DNA from: Nocardiopsis listeri
GTDB lineage: Bacteria > Actinomycetota > Actinomycetes > Streptosporangiales > Streptosporangiaceae
DNA: 41,483 bases
Direction of reading: 5' to 3'
Assembly (NCBI RefSeq): GCF_020741345.1
Contig: NZ_DYZD01000386.1
Coordinates: 1 to 41,483, forward strand
Shown here: positions 32,952 to 41,320 of the stretch, piece by piece
Numbering within the stretch: the first letter of the stretch is position 1
Layout of the letters: every line of letters starts with the position of its first letter
Position numbers and translations under genes: made by a program
Notes under the pieces: model-generated
The model's input: only the letters and a program-made list of their open reading frames with translations
The model's database searches: none
Told to the model about the DNA's origin: nothing

Positions 32952-34028
32952 TCAGTGGGAGCGGCGGGTGGCCGCCACGACCAACTCGCGCAGCGGACCA
33001 CGCGCGCCCTCGTCCAGCTCCGGGCTCTCCAAAGCGGCGAGTGCCTGTTCGGAGTAGTCCTCGACCAGAGACTCACAGGCGGCCAGGGCACCGCTGGACT
33101 CGACCAGGGAGCACATCCACTCCACCGAGTCCGTCGACAGGTCGGGGGCACCCAACAGCGAGCGGAAGCGCTCGGCGTCGGTCTCACCGGACCGCGCCAG
33201 GGTCTCGGCCACCACCAGGGTCCGCTTGCCCTCGCGCAGGTCGTCACCGGCCGGCTTGCCCATGGTGCTCGGGTCACCGAACACGCCCAACAGGTCGTCG
33301 CGCAGCTGGAAGGCGATCCCCAACGGGATGCCGTAGTCGGTGTAGACCTCGGCGAGCTCGTCGCCCCGACCGGCCAACGCGGCCCCCAGGTGCAGCGGAC
33401 GCTCCACCGTGTACGCGGCGGTCTTGTACCGCATCACCCGAAGGGCGGCCTCACGGGTGGCGGTGCCGCGCACCTGTTCCAAGGTGTCCAGGTACTGCCC
33501 GGCCATGACCTCGGTGCGCATCGCGTCGAAGGGGCCGCGTCCGTCCTGCAGTGTCCGCGGTACGAACCCGCAGGCCTGGTACATCTCGTCGGACCAGGTC
33601 AGACACAGGTCGCCGATGAGGATCGCGGCACCACGACCGAACCCGTCGCTGTCGCCGCTCCAGCCCTCGTCGGCGTGCAGTCGGGCCATGCGTTTGTGGG
33701 TGGCGGGGGCGCCGCGTCGGGTGTCGCTGTTGTCGATCACGTCGTCGTGCACGAGGGCGCAGGCCTGGAGGAGCTCCAGGGACGAGGCCGCGCGGATCAT
33801 CCTGGCGTCGCCCTCGGCGCCTCCCGCGCCGCGCCACCCCCAGTAGGCGAAGGTGGGGCGCAGTCGCTTGCCGCCGGAGACGATCGCCTCCAAGGAGTCC
33901 ATGGCGGGGGCCAGCTCGGGGCCGATCTCCAGCAGCCGGACCCGGTGTTCGGCGCAGAAGTCGGACAGTTCGCGGTCCACGTCGGAACGGATGACGGACA
34001 CGGCTGAAAAGGCAGTGGAAGGGGCCAT
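32952..34028 (-). CDS. Polyprenyl (geranylgeranyl-type) diphosphate synthase
   Basis: This 358-residue all-helical isoprenyl transferase elongates allylic diphosphates with IPP. The first Asp-rich motif is in ALVHDDVIDNSDTRRG, the second in FQLRDDLLGVFGDP, with GGKRLRP near the N-terminus and GKRTLVVAETL after. It corresponds by position to IdsA2 (Rv2173). Chain length cannot be set from sequence alone. ATG 34028 is chosen: TAACCT ends 7 nt upstream (leaderless pattern) and upstream residues are unconserved. It is divergent from metF. Confidence 0.92.
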   Translation of the reverse strand: MAPSTAFSAVSVIRSDVDRELSDFCAEHRVRLLEIGPELAPAMDSLEAIVSGGKRLRPTFAYWGWRGAGGAEGDARMIRAASSLELLQACALVHDDVIDNSDTRRGAPATHKRMARLHADEGWSGDSDGFGRGAAILIGDLCLTWSDEMYQACGFVPRTLQDGRGPFDAMRTEVMAGQYLDTLEQVRGTATREAALRVMRYKTAAYTVERPLHLGAALAGRGDELAEVYTDYGIPLGIAFQLRDDLLGVFGDPSTMGKPAGDDLREGKRTLVVAETLARSGETDAERFRSLLGAPDLSTDSVEWMCSLVESSGALAACESLVEDYSEQALAALESPELDEGARGPLRELVVAATRRSH

Positions 34029-34035
34029 ACCCCGC

Positions 34036-34041
34036 AGGTTA
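34036..34041 (-). promoter_or_regulatory. Candidate -10 for leaderless polyprenyl synthase transcript
   Basis: TAACCT on the minus strand, exactly 7 nt before the ATG at 34028. Confidence 0.5.
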
Positions 34042-34344
34042 GTCGCTGGCCGAAGGGGTAAAGGCCCGGGTGTTCGGCGTCCCGGGCGGCCTCGCCGAGG
34101 CGGTTCCCCGTGATGGAATTCTCGGTGTCCGCAATGTGGACAAGATGGGACACGGGTGTGCTGCCCGAAGCGCGGTCGGTGTCGGTAGAAACCCATCAGA
34201 ATAGGGATTCTTGTCCCTAGGTCGGGTCGAACGGGAAGTTCATCGCGAAAATCCGCTTGTCTCACATGGTGGTACTTGAGATGGTCGAGTCGAAGACGAT
34301 CTTGAAGTATGAGATGAAGTGTCCGTGAATCGGGGGTCCTGGCC
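34042..34344. other. Divergent control region between polyprenyl synthase and metF
   Basis: No gene was found. The region is AT-richer than average. It holds the dyad TAGGGA-N6-TCCCTA (34202-34219) and a repeated TGAGATG word at 34277 and 34310, 33 bp apart (about three helical turns). Confidence 0.45.
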
Positions 34345-34350
34345 TAGGGT
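34345..34350 (+). promoter_or_regulatory. Candidate -10 for leaderless metF transcript
   Basis: TAGGGT ends 7 nt before the ATG at 34358; no clear -35. Confidence 0.5.
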
Positions 34351-34357
34351 GGGGATC

Positions 34358-35314
34358 ATGCTCGCTGCACCCACACGCCCCGTGGCGCCCCGAGGTCCGG
34401 CCCCCAGGCCGCGCCATATCCGAGACCTGCTCGACTCGGGTGAGCCGCTGTTCTCCTTCGAGTTCTTCCCGCCCCGCAACGCCCGTTCGCAGGAGCGTCT
34501 GTGGCGGGCCATCCGGGAGATCGAGGCGCTGGGCCCCTCGTTCGTCTCCGTCACCTACGGAGCCGGCGGCGGTACCCGCGACCTCACGGTGGAGACCACC
34601 GAGCGCATCGCCACCGACACCACGCTGATACCGGTCGCGCACATGACGCTGGTCGACCACTCCGTCGCCGAACTGCGCCACCTCATCGGTCGCCTGTGCG
34701 ACGCGGGCGTGTCCAACATGCTGGCCGTGCGCGGTGACCCGCCCGGCGACCCCGACGGCGAATGGGTCCGACACCCGGAGGGGCTCACCTACGCGGAGGA
34801 ACTGGTCCGCCTGCTCAAGGAGAGCGGCGACTTCTCCGTGGGCGTCGCCGCCTTCCCCTACAAGCACCCGCGATCGACCGACGTCGAGATCGACACCGAC
34901 CACTTCGTGCGCAAGTGCCGGGCGGGCGCCGACTACGCCATCACCCAGATGTTCTTCGACGCCGACGACTACCTTCGACTGCGCGACCGAGTGGCCGCCC
35001 GCGGCTGCGACATCCCGATCATCCCCGAGGTGTTCCCGGTGGTGAAGACGGCCTCGATCCGGCGTTCGGAAATGCTCTCGGGCGCCCCGTTCCCGCGCGC
35101 GCTGGCCGAGCGCTTCGAGAGCTTCGGCGACGACGCCGAGGCGGTGCGGGCGTTCGGGATCGAGCACGCCCAGAAGATGTGCGAGCGGCTGCTGGCGGAG
35201 GGCGCACCGGGCATCCACTTCATCACCTTCAACCAGTCCACGGCCACCAGGGAGATCTACCGGGAGATCGCTCCGGAGCGGCAGAGGTCGTCAGCGGCAG
35301 ACGCGCGGCCATGA
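34358..35314 (+). CDS. metF: Methylenetetrahydrofolate reductase
   Basis: A 318-residue FAD enzyme reducing methylene-THF to methyl-THF for methionine synthesis. It shows [65 protein letters not shown] and [13 protein letters not shown]. Equivalent in position to Rv2172c. ATG 34358 is chosen over GTG 34319 because a TAGGGT -10 lies between them, 7 nt before the ATG. The 3' end overlaps the convergent GNAT gene by 86 bp. Confidence 0.94.
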   Translation: MLAAPTRPVAPRGPAPRPRHIRDLLDSGEPLFSFEFFPPRNARSQERLWRAIREIEALGPSFVSVTYGAGGGTRDLTVETTERIATDTTLIPVAHMTLVDHSVAELRHLIGRLCDAGVSNMLAVRGDPPGDPDGEWVRHPEGLTYAEELVRLLKESGDFSVGVAAFPYKHPRSTDVEIDTDHFVRKCRAGADYAITQMFFDADDYLRLRDRVAARGCDIPIIPEVFPVVKTASIRRSEMLSGAPFPRALAERFESFGDDAEAVRAFGIEHAQKMCERLLAEGAPGIHFITFNQSTATREIYREIAPERQRSSAADARP

Positions 35315-35840
35315 TCGAGAAGGGCTGGTCCGGGCTCCCCGGGAAGGAGAACGGGTCCAGCACCTCGACGAACCCGCACGAACGATAGAGGTGGCGTGCC
35401 GCCGAAGGGCCCGAACGCGTGGACAACACGGCCGTGCGTTCGGGCCTTCCCTCGCACAGTCGGTGCAGCATGCGTCGGCCGATGCCCTGGTTCTGGGCGT
35501 CGGGGTGGACGTGCACCTCGGCGATCTCCAAGGGGTCGCTCAGGTAGCGCTTGAGGTGGCCCCGCTGTCCCCGGGCGCGCATACCCTTGGTGACGACGTC
35601 GTGCCACCACTGGCCGTTCATGCCGTGGAAGGCGTAGGCGAACCCCACGGCGCGCTCGTCGTGGACGGCCAGGACGGCGCGGAACCCCGGGTGGCGGGTG
35701 TGGCCGTGCATGACGGAGGCCCGGCCCGGCAACTGCTCCGGGGGTGGGCGCATGGCGGCCTCATAGACCTCCAAAAGCGCCGGAACGACGTGCGCGAAGG
35801 CGCCGGGGGCGAGTTCACGTAACTCGGTGTCGACTGCCAC
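35229..35840 (-). CDS. GNAT-family N-acetyltransferase
   Basis: About 203 residues with an acetyl-CoA fold: [25 protein letters not shown] (the Q/RxxGxG/A motif) and [13 protein letters not shown]. The substrate is unknown. GTG 35840 is chosen because it begins [10 protein letters not shown] and lies 6 nt after TACCCT (and near GGAG); a longer frame to 35885 exists. The last 20 or so residues, a Ser/Pro/Trp-rich tail, are read from DNA antisense to the end of metF and look like run-on past an eroded stop. Confidence 0.8.
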   Translation of the reverse strand: MAVDTELRELAPGAFAHVVPALLEVYEAAMRPPPEQLPGRASVMHGHTRHPGFRAVLAVHDERAVGFAYAFHGMNGQWWHDVVTKGMRARGQRGHLKRYLSDPLEIAEVHVHPDAQNQGIGRRMLHRLCEGRPERTAVLSTRSGPSAARHLYRSCGFVEVLDPFSFPGSPDQPFSIMAARLPLTTSAAPERSPGRSPWWPWTG

Positions 35841-35919
35841 GACTCCAGGGTAGGCGGTTGCGCCGCCGTTGGACCTGGTTTTCACGGGGTCGATGCTCTC
35901 GTCGTTCTCCCGATTCTCC

Positions 35920-35948
35920 TTGACGCTCCGCTCGTGGGGGTGTTAACT
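35920..35948 (+). promoter_or_regulatory. Orphan rightward promoter
   Basis: TTGACG (35920-35925), 17 nt, TTAACT (35943-35948). No rightward gene follows before the terminator at 36072; an SOS-box-like palindrome begins 8 bp later. Confidence 0.45.
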
Positions 35949-35956
35949 GGTGCCCA

Positions 35957-35972
35957 TCGAACAGGAGTTCGA
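35957..35972. promoter_or_regulatory. LexA/SOS-box-like palindrome
   Basis: TCGAAC-AGGA-GTTCGA matches the actinobacterial SOS box TCGAAC-N4-GTTCGA in both half sites. It overlaps the predicted start site of the orphan promoter. Confidence 0.6.
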
Positions 35973-36071
35973 TACGCCCGCCCTTGTGTGGGCGAGGCGG
36001 GGCCGGGTCGGGGAGGGGAAGCCCTTACCCGGCCTCGTCGTATGTCCAGGCCCCGATGGACGGGCCGGGCG

Positions 36072-36119
36072 CACGAAGAGCCGGGCGGCGCCCTTTCGGG
36101 TGGCACCCGGCTCTTCGTG
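36072..36119. terminator. Terminator of bldD (leftward) and of the candidate sRNA (rightward)
   Basis: Perfect 14-bp arms CACGAAGAGCCGGG and CCCGGCTCTTCGTG with a structured 20-nt loop, 28 bp beyond the bldD stop. Confidence 0.85.
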
Positions 36120-36146
36120 AGCGATCGTGCTTGTTCGCGCCCGGGG

Positions 36147-36641
36147 TCAGAAGGCGTCGACGGCGCGGCGGGCCTCGGGGTCGAGGACCCCCCAGTTGAC
36201 GAGCTCCTCGGTGAGGTCCCCGGGGGACTTGTCGTAGATGACCGCGAGTGAGCGCAGGTCCTCCTGGCGGATGGACAGCACTCGCCCGTTGTAGTCACCC
36301 CGCTGGCTCTGGATGGTGGCGACGTAGCGGGAGAGAGGACCGGCCTTCTCCTGCGGGAGCTGCTGCATGCGCTCCAGGTCGATCACCAGCTTGGGCGTCG
36401 GGCCCAACGGGGTGGGCGCGGCGCCGCCGGGCAGCAGCTCCGACATCGGCACGCCGTAGAAGTCGGCCAGCTCGGCCAGCTTCTGGACGGTGACGGCGCG
36501 GTCGCCGCGCTCGTAGGAGCCCACCACGACGGCCTTCCAGCGTCCGTGGGACTTCTCCTCCACTCCGTGCAGGGAAAGGCCCTGTTGGGTGCGGATGGCA
36601 CGCAGTCGCGCACCGAGGGACTTGGCGTATTCGGATGGCAT
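36147..36641 (-). CDS. bldD: BldD developmental regulator (c-di-GMP responsive)
   Basis: A 164-residue homologue of Streptomyces BldD. The N-terminal helix-turn-helix is nearly identical (EYAKSLGARLRAIRTQQGLS, HGVEEKSHGRWKAVVVGSYERGDRAV). The C-terminal domain has the c-di-GMP signature RGD (114-116), eight residues, then RQED (125-128), where Streptomyces has RQDD. BldD-(c-di-GMP)4 represses sporulation genes. GGGAG lies 10 nt before the ATG. The promoter carries a BldD-box-like dyad, suggesting autoregulation. It is divergent from the pyr operon, as in Streptomyces. Confidence 0.96.
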   Translation of the reverse strand: MPSEYAKSLGARLRAIRTQQGLSLHGVEEKSHGRWKAVVVGSYERGDRAVTVQKLAELADFYGVPMSELLPGGAAPTPLGPTPKLVIDLERMQQLPQEKAGPLSRYVATIQSQRGDYNGRVLSIRQEDLRSLAVIYDKSPGDLTEELVNWGVLDPEARRAVDAF

Positions 36642-36763
36642 CTTTTTGTCGCTCCCGGCCGTGACGGTGGCTGGCGTGAGTGGGGGAGACGTCCGCTCGT
36701 ACTCGGCGGGCCGCCTGGGCGGTCCAGCGGATGGTCACGGGGTGCAACCCCACCCGGTAGTGG

Positions 36764-36776
36764 TTACAGACAGTGA
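36764..36776. promoter_or_regulatory. BldD-box-like operator on the bldD promoter
   Basis: TTACAGACAGTGA matches the outer TNAC and GTNA halves of the BldD consensus, overlapping the predicted start site; the two inner consensus positions differ. Confidence 0.5.
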
Positions 36777-36805
36777 CGGTAGAGGGGTGCTGGTGTCCAG
36801 GTCAA
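36776..36805 (-). promoter_or_regulatory. bldD promoter
   Basis: On the minus strand, -35 TTGACC (36800-36805) and -10 TACCGT (36776-36781) are 18 nt apart. Predicted 5' UTR about 128 nt. Confidence 0.65.
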
Positions 36806-37011
36806 GCCGTTGGTGTGAAACGCGACTAATCAGTGGCCAAACCGTGCGTAGGTGAGACGCCTCTCATTTGTGGAGGGGGCGGGACGAGTGGGACGTTCTC
36901 GGGGATCGGAAAGCCCACTCCTGCAGGGAATTTCGTGTTTCCCACCGATGAGGGGCGATTCCGAAGTGTCATGAAATGGATACTCTTGACTGGGTAATCC
37001 ATGGCATTGAA
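36806..37011. other. Intergenic region between bldD and pyr promoters
   Basis: No gene was found. It contains a TTGACT hexamer at 36986-36991 that could be a -35 for rightward transcription, with a poor -10 (GAATGT) 17 nt later overlapping the CRP-like site. Confidence 0.4.
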
Positions 37012-37027
37012 TGTGATGAGCATCACA
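37012..37027. promoter_or_regulatory. CRP-like palindrome TGTGATGAGCATCACA
   Basis: Exact TGTGA-N6-TCACA, the class bound by Crp/GlxR-type regulators. It lies 117 bp before the pyrR start and near a possible rightward -10. Confidence 0.6.
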
Positions 37028-37099
37028 GTTGCGCTCTCGTGGGTGGGGACGCGCCCAAGGGCTCCGGAATCCTCGCTGGTAGCGTGGGCCCGATCGACA

Positions 37100-37135
37100 T
37101 CCTTTAACGACCTGTTCTGTGAGGCAGGGAAGGGG
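37100..37135 (+). promoter_or_regulatory. PyrR-binding RNA element overlapping the pyrR ribosome binding site
   Basis: The sequence reads CCTTTAACGA, CCTG, TTCTGTGAGG, CAGG, GAAGGGG. Lower stem CCTT/AAGG, purine bulge, upper stem CCTG/CAGG and loop containing GTGAGG match the PyrR binding-loop pattern. The 3' strand contains the Shine-Dalgarno, so PyrR-UMP would block translation. Confidence 0.7.
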
Positions 37136-37143
37136 TCACTATT

Positions 37144-37818
37144 TTGCATGCGCGAAAACCCGCGCGGGACGACAACGAGATCGCGCCTCCCGCGTCGATG
37201 CCCGAGGTACCCGAAGGCACACGAGCCGTCCTCGACGGCAACGAGATCAACCGGGCGCTGACCCGGATCGCCCACGAGGTGCTCGAACGCACCAAGGGCG
37301 GCCAGGACGTCACCCTCCTGGGCATCCCCTCCAGAGGTGTTCCCCTCGCCGAACGCCTGGCACGACGGATCGAGCGCGTCGAAGACCTCGACGTTCCCGC
37401 CGGTTCCCTCGACATCACCATGTACCGCGACGACCTGCGGCTCGCGCCCGCCCGCGCCCTCGGCAAGACCGAGATCCCAGCCGGCGGCCTCGACGACCGT
37501 GTCGTCGTCCTCGTCGACGACGTCCTCTTCTCCGGCCGCACCGTGCGCGCCGCGCTGGACGCCCTCGGCGACCTCGGCCGCCCCCGCGCCGTCCAACTCG
37601 CCGTCCTCGTCGACCGGGGCCACCGCGAACTGCCGATCCGCGCCGACTACGTGGGCAAGAACCTGCCCACCTCCCTGCGTGAGAGCGTCACCGTCCAGCT
37701 GGAGGAGACCGACGGCCTCGACGCCGTCCTCCTCGGGCCCTCGCCCTCCGCCAACGGCAAGGAAGGCACGCGGCCCGGCTCCCTCCAGCGCCCCGAAGAC
37801 ACGGAAGGGGACGCCTGA
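37144..37818 (+). CDS. pyrR: Bifunctional pyr operon regulator / uracil phosphoribosyltransferase
   Basis: About 224 residues. The phosphoribosyltransferase fold has the PRPP loop [14 protein letters not shown] and [29 protein letters not shown] is also typical of PyrR. It binds pyr leader RNA when UMP is high. TTG 37144 is proposed as start because AGGGAAGGGG lies about 8 nt upstream inside the PyrR-binding element; ATG 37198, without Shine-Dalgarno, is the alternative. The C-terminus has an extra acidic tail. The stop overlaps the pyrB ATG (TGATG). Confidence 0.93.
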   Translation: MHARKPARDDNEIAPPASMPEVPEGTRAVLDGNEINRALTRIAHEVLERTKGGQDVTLLGIPSRGVPLAERLARRIERVEDLDVPAGSLDITMYRDDLRLAPARALGKTEIPAGGLDDRVVVLVDDVLFSGRTVRAALDALGDLGRPRAVQLAVLVDRGHRELPIRADYVGKNLPTSLRESVTVQLEETDGLDAVLLGPSPSANGKEGTRPGSLQRPEDTEGDA

Positions 37819-38726
37819 TGCGCCACCTGCTCTCCGCCGGTGACCTCAGCCGGGACGAGGCCACTCTCATCCTGGACACCGCCGGCGAACTCGCCCAGGT
37901 GGGGGACCGCTCCGTCAAGAAGCTCCCCACCCTGCGCGGTCGCACCGTGGTCAACCTCTTCTACGAGGACTCCACCCGCACCCGCACCTCCTTCGAACTG
38001 GCCGCCAAGCGCCTGTCCGCCGACGTCATCAACTTCTCGGCCAAGGGCTCCAGCGTCTCCAAGGGGGAGAGCCTCAAGGACACCGCGCTCACCCTCCAGG
38101 CCATGGGCGCCGACGGCGTGGTCATCCGACACAGCGCCTCCGGGGCACCCCACCGCCTGGCGAACTGGGTCGACGGCTCGGTGCTCAACGCCGGCGACGG
38201 TACCCACGAGCACCCCACCCAGGCCCTGCTGGACGCGTTCACCATGCGCGAGCGCCTGGGCCGACTCGAAGGGCTGCGCGTGGCCGTGGTCGGCGACATC
38301 CTGCACAGTCGGGTCGCCCGCTCCAACGTCCTGCTGCTCACCACCCTGGGTGCGCACGTGACCCTGGTCGCCCCGCCCACGCTGATGCCGGTCTCGGTGC
38401 ACACCTGGCCCTGCGAGGTCTCCTACGACCTCGACGAGGTGCTGCCCAAGTCCGACGTGGTGATGATGCTGCGCGTGCAGGCCGAGCGCATGCACGACTC
38501 CTTCTTCCCCTCGGTACGCGAGTACAGCCGCAACTACGGCCTCGACGGCGAACGCCTGAGCCGGATGCCGGAGGAGGCCATCGTCATGCACCCGGGCCCG
38601 ATGGTGCGCGGCATGGAGATCTCCGCCCAGGTCGCCGACTCTCCCCGCTGCACCGTCACCGAGCAGGTCGCCAACGGTGTCAGCCTGCGCATGGCCGTGC
38701 TCTACCTGCTGCTCGGCGGGTCCTAG
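37818..38726 (+). CDS. pyrB: Aspartate carbamoyltransferase catalytic subunit
   Basis: This 302-residue enzyme makes carbamoyl aspartate in pyrimidine synthesis. Carbamoyl phosphate is bound by [18 protein letters not shown]; other marks are [30 protein letters not shown] and [11 protein letters not shown]. No pyrI gene is seen, as usual for actinobacteria where PyrB associates with dihydroorotase. It overlaps pyrR by one base. Confidence 0.96.
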   Translation: MRHLLSAGDLSRDEATLILDTAGELAQVGDRSVKKLPTLRGRTVVNLFYEDSTRTRTSFELAAKRLSADVINFSAKGSSVSKGESLKDTALTLQAMGADGVVIRHSASGAPHRLANWVDGSVLNAGDGTHEHPTQALLDAFTMRERLGRLEGLRVAVVGDILHSRVARSNVLLLTTLGAHVTLVAPPTLMPVSVHTWPCEVSYDLDEVLPKSDVVMMLRVQAERMHDSFFPSVREYSRNYGLDGERLSRMPEEAIVMHPGPMVRGMEISAQVADSPRCTVTEQVANGVSLRMAVLYLLLGGS

Positions 38727-38816
38727 AGGAGCGGGTGCCCGAAAGCGCCACCGCGCGTTCGCCCGCCCCTCCCACCGCCCACGAACTTCAACGAACACGA
38801 GAAAGCCGACATCTCC

Positions 38817-40118
38817 ATGCCCGAAAACCAGGGACCCTACCTGATCCGCGGCGCACGCCCGCTCGGCGACGACCCGGTCGACCTGCTGTTCGAGAACGGT
38901 GAGATCACCGCCATCGGCCCCGACCTGCGGGCCCCCGACGGGGCAGAGGTCGTGGACGCCACCGGTCTGATCGCCCTTCCCGGCCTGGTCGACCTGCACA
39001 CCCACCTGCGCGAACCCGGCCGTGAGGACGCCGAGACCGTCGCCTCCGGCTCCCGCGCCGCCGCGATGGGCGGCTACACCGCCGTGCACGCCATGGCCAA
39101 CACCGACCCCGTCGCCGACACCGCCGGCGTGGTCGAGCAGGTCTGGCGCCTGGGCGAGGAGGCCGGATACTGCGACGTGCGCCCGGTCGGCGCGGTCACC
39201 GTCGGCCTGGCCGGCGAACGGCTCTCCGAGATCGGCGCCATGGCCGACTCCGCCGCCCGTGTCCGGGTCTTCTCCGACGACGGCATCTGCGTCTCCGACG
39301 CGCTGCTCATGCGCCGCGCGCTGGAGTACGTCAAGGCCTTCGACGGCGTCATCGCCCAGCACGCCCAGGAACCGCGCCTGACCGAGGGCGCCCAGATGAA
39401 CGAGGGCTGCGTCTCGGACCGACTCGGCCTGCCCGGCTGGCCCGCGGTCGCCGAGGAGGCGATCATCGCCCGCGACTGCCTGCTCGCCCAACACGTGGGC
39501 TCGCGTCTGCACGTGTGCCACGTCTCCACCAAGGGCTCGGTCGACATCATCAGGTGGGCCAAGGAACGCGGCTGCGACGTCACCGCCGAGGTCACCCCCC
39601 ACCACCTGATCCTCACCGACGACCTGGTCGAGAGCTACGACCCGGTCTACAAGGTCAACCCGCCGCTGCGCACCGCCGAGGACGTCCAGGCGCTGCGCGA
39701 GGGACTGGCCGACGGCACCATCGACATCGTGGCCACCGACCACGCCCCCCACCCGGTCGAGGCCAAGGAGACCGAATGGTCCACCGCCGCGATGGGCATG
39801 ATCGGGCTGGAGACGGCTCTCGGAGTGGTCCACAAGACCATGGTCGAGACCGGTCTGCTCACCTGGGAACAGGTCGCCGACCGCATGTCCGCCGCCCCCG
39901 CCCGCATCGGTCGTGTCGGCGGGCACGGCCGTGAGCTCGCCGTCGGTGAACCCGCCAACATCGTTCTGTACGACCCCGCCGCGCCCGTCGACGTCGACGC
40001 GGCCGCCATGGTCGGCAAGAGCGGCAACACGCCCTTCCGCGGCATGAGCCTGCCCGGTCGGATCATCGCCACGTTCCTGCGCGGCGTCCCGACCGTGCTG
40101 GAAGGGAAGATCAAATGA
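38817..40118 (+). CDS. pyrC: Dihydroorotase
   Basis: A 433-residue type I dihydroorotase. Metal ligands are in [13 protein letters not shown], later [20 protein letters not shown] and the catalytic Asp in ATDHAPH. It closes carbamoyl aspartate to dihydroorotate. It follows pyrB after 90 bp with only a weak ribosome binding site. The stop overlaps the carA ATG (ATGA). Confidence 0.95.
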   Translation: MPENQGPYLIRGARPLGDDPVDLLFENGEITAIGPDLRAPDGAEVVDATGLIALPGLVDLHTHLREPGREDAETVASGSRAAAMGGYTAVHAMANTDPVADTAGVVEQVWRLGEEAGYCDVRPVGAVTVGLAGERLSEIGAMADSAARVRVFSDDGICVSDALLMRRALEYVKAFDGVIAQHAQEPRLTEGAQMNEGCVSDRLGLPGWPAVAEEAIIARDCLLAQHVGSRLHVCHVSTKGSVDIIRWAKERGCDVTAEVTPHHLILTDDLVESYDPVYKVNPPLRTAEDVQALREGLADGTIDIVATDHAPHPVEAKETEWSTAAMGMIGLETALGVVHKTMVETGLLTWEQVADRMSAAPARIGRVGGHGRELAVGEPANIVLYDPAAPVDVDAAAMVGKSGNTPFRGMSLPGRIIATFLRGVPTVLEGKIK

Positions 40119-41305
40119 GTTTCCAAGCCCAGGCCGGACCTGGCACGACAGAGGGGGCAAACGTGTCCGAGGAGATCGGTGGACCGGCGATTCTGGTGCT
40201 CGAGGACGGTCGCGTGTTCCACGGCCGATCCTTCGGCGCCGTCGGTGAGACCTTCGGCGAGGCCGTCTTCAACACCGGCATGACCGGCTACCAGGAGACG
40301 CTCACGGACCCCTCCTACCACCGCCAGATCGTCGTGATGACCGCCCCGCACATCGGCAACACCGGGGTCAACGACGACGACCCCGAGTCGACCCGCATCT
40401 GGGTCGCCGGCTTCGTGGTGCGCGAGCCCTCCCGCATCACCTCCAGCTGGCGCTCGAAGGGCACCCTGGACGACGAGATGCGCCGCCAGAACGTGGTCGG
40501 CATCGCCCTGACCGGGACCCGCGCCCTCACCCGTCACCTGCGTGACAAGGGCGCCATGCGCGCCGCGATCAGCAGTGTCGGGACCGACCCGAAGGCGCTG
40601 CTCGCGCGTGTCCTCCAACAGCCCTCCATGGCCGGCGCCGACCTGGCGGGCGAGGTCAGCACCGACACCGCCTACGAGATCCCGCCGCCCGAGGGCGTCG
40701 AGGCCCGACACCACGTCGTCGCCGTCGACCTGGGCATCAAGTCCATGACGCCCCAGCGCCTGACCGAGCGGGGCTGTCGGGTCACCGTGGTGCCCTCCTC
40801 CGCCACCGCCGAGGACATCCTCGCCCTGGACCCGGACGGCGTCTTCTTCAGCAACGGCCCCGGCGACCCCGCGGCCGCCGACGGACCCGTGGCGGCCATG
40901 CGCGGGGTGCTGGACGCCGACAAGCCGCTCTTCGGCATCTGCTTCGGCAACCAGATCCTGGGCCGCGCCCTGGGCCTGGGCACCTACAAGCTGCCCTTCG
41001 GGCACCGAGGGGCCAACCAGCCGGTCATCGACACCCGCACCAAGAAGGTGGCGATCACCAGTCAGAACCACGGTTTCGCCGTGGACGCACCGCTCGACAC
41101 CCCGTTCGACACCCCCTACGGCCGGGCCGAGGTCAGCCACATCGGCCTCAACGACCAGGTCGTCGAGGGCCTGCGGTTGCTGGACCGCCCCGTGTTCAGC
41201 GTCCAGTTCCACCCGGAGGCCGCCGCGGGCCCCCACGACGCCGCCGATCTCTTCGACGAGTTCGTCGACCTGATGTCCGCCCAGCCCGCACCGGCTGCCA
41301 AGTAG
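40115..41305 (+). CDS. carA: Carbamoyl-phosphate synthase small (glutaminase) subunit
   Basis: A 396-residue subunit that releases ammonia from glutamine for CarB. The N-domain begins [14 protein letters not shown]; the class I amidotransferase shows FFSNGPGDP, the nucleophile in [14 protein letters not shown] and [12 protein letters not shown] 40115 overlaps the pyrC stop and has AAGGGAAG upstream; GTG 40163, with AGGGGG 6 nt upstream and nearer the conserved start, is a strong alternative. Confidence 0.95.
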   Translation: MSFQAQAGPGTTEGANVSEEIGGPAILVLEDGRVFHGRSFGAVGETFGEAVFNTGMTGYQETLTDPSYHRQIVVMTAPHIGNTGVNDDDPESTRIWVAGFVVREPSRITSSWRSKGTLDDEMRRQNVVGIALTGTRALTRHLRDKGAMRAAISSVGTDPKALLARVLQQPSMAGADLAGEVSTDTAYEIPPPEGVEARHHVVAVDLGIKSMTPQRLTERGCRVTVVPSSATAEDILALDPDGVFFSNGPGDPAAADGPVAAMRGVLDADKPLFGICFGNQILGRALGLGTYKLPFGHRGANQPVIDTRTKKVAITSQNHGFAVDAPLDTPFDTPYGRAEVSHIGLNDQVVEGLRLLDRPVFSVQFHPEAAAGPHDAADLFDEFVDLMSAQPAPAAK

Positions 41306-41320
41306 TAAGAGGTACAGAGC

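Larger units (their letters stand above)
35956..36119 (+). ncRNA. Candidate SOS-controlled small RNA
   Basis: From the predicted start near 35955 the sequence folds into successive stems: ATCGAAC/GTTCGAT with AGGA loop (35956-35973), GCCC/GGGC with an outer CGCC/GGCG (35975-35999), GGCCGGGT/ACCCGGCC (36001-36034) with a GGGGAGGGGAA loop, GTCCA/TGGAC (36044-36061), then the 14-bp terminator. About 165 nt, no good reading frame. Expression is unproven. Confidence 0.35.

Noticed and set aside
34228-34244. TCGAAC-GGGAA-GTTCAT as a second SOS box near metF
   Set aside because: The spacer is 5 bp instead of 4 and one half site is imperfect.
37647-40160. An 837-codon leftward open frame over pyrB and pyrC
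   Set aside because: Antisense to two enzymes with intact catalytic motifs.
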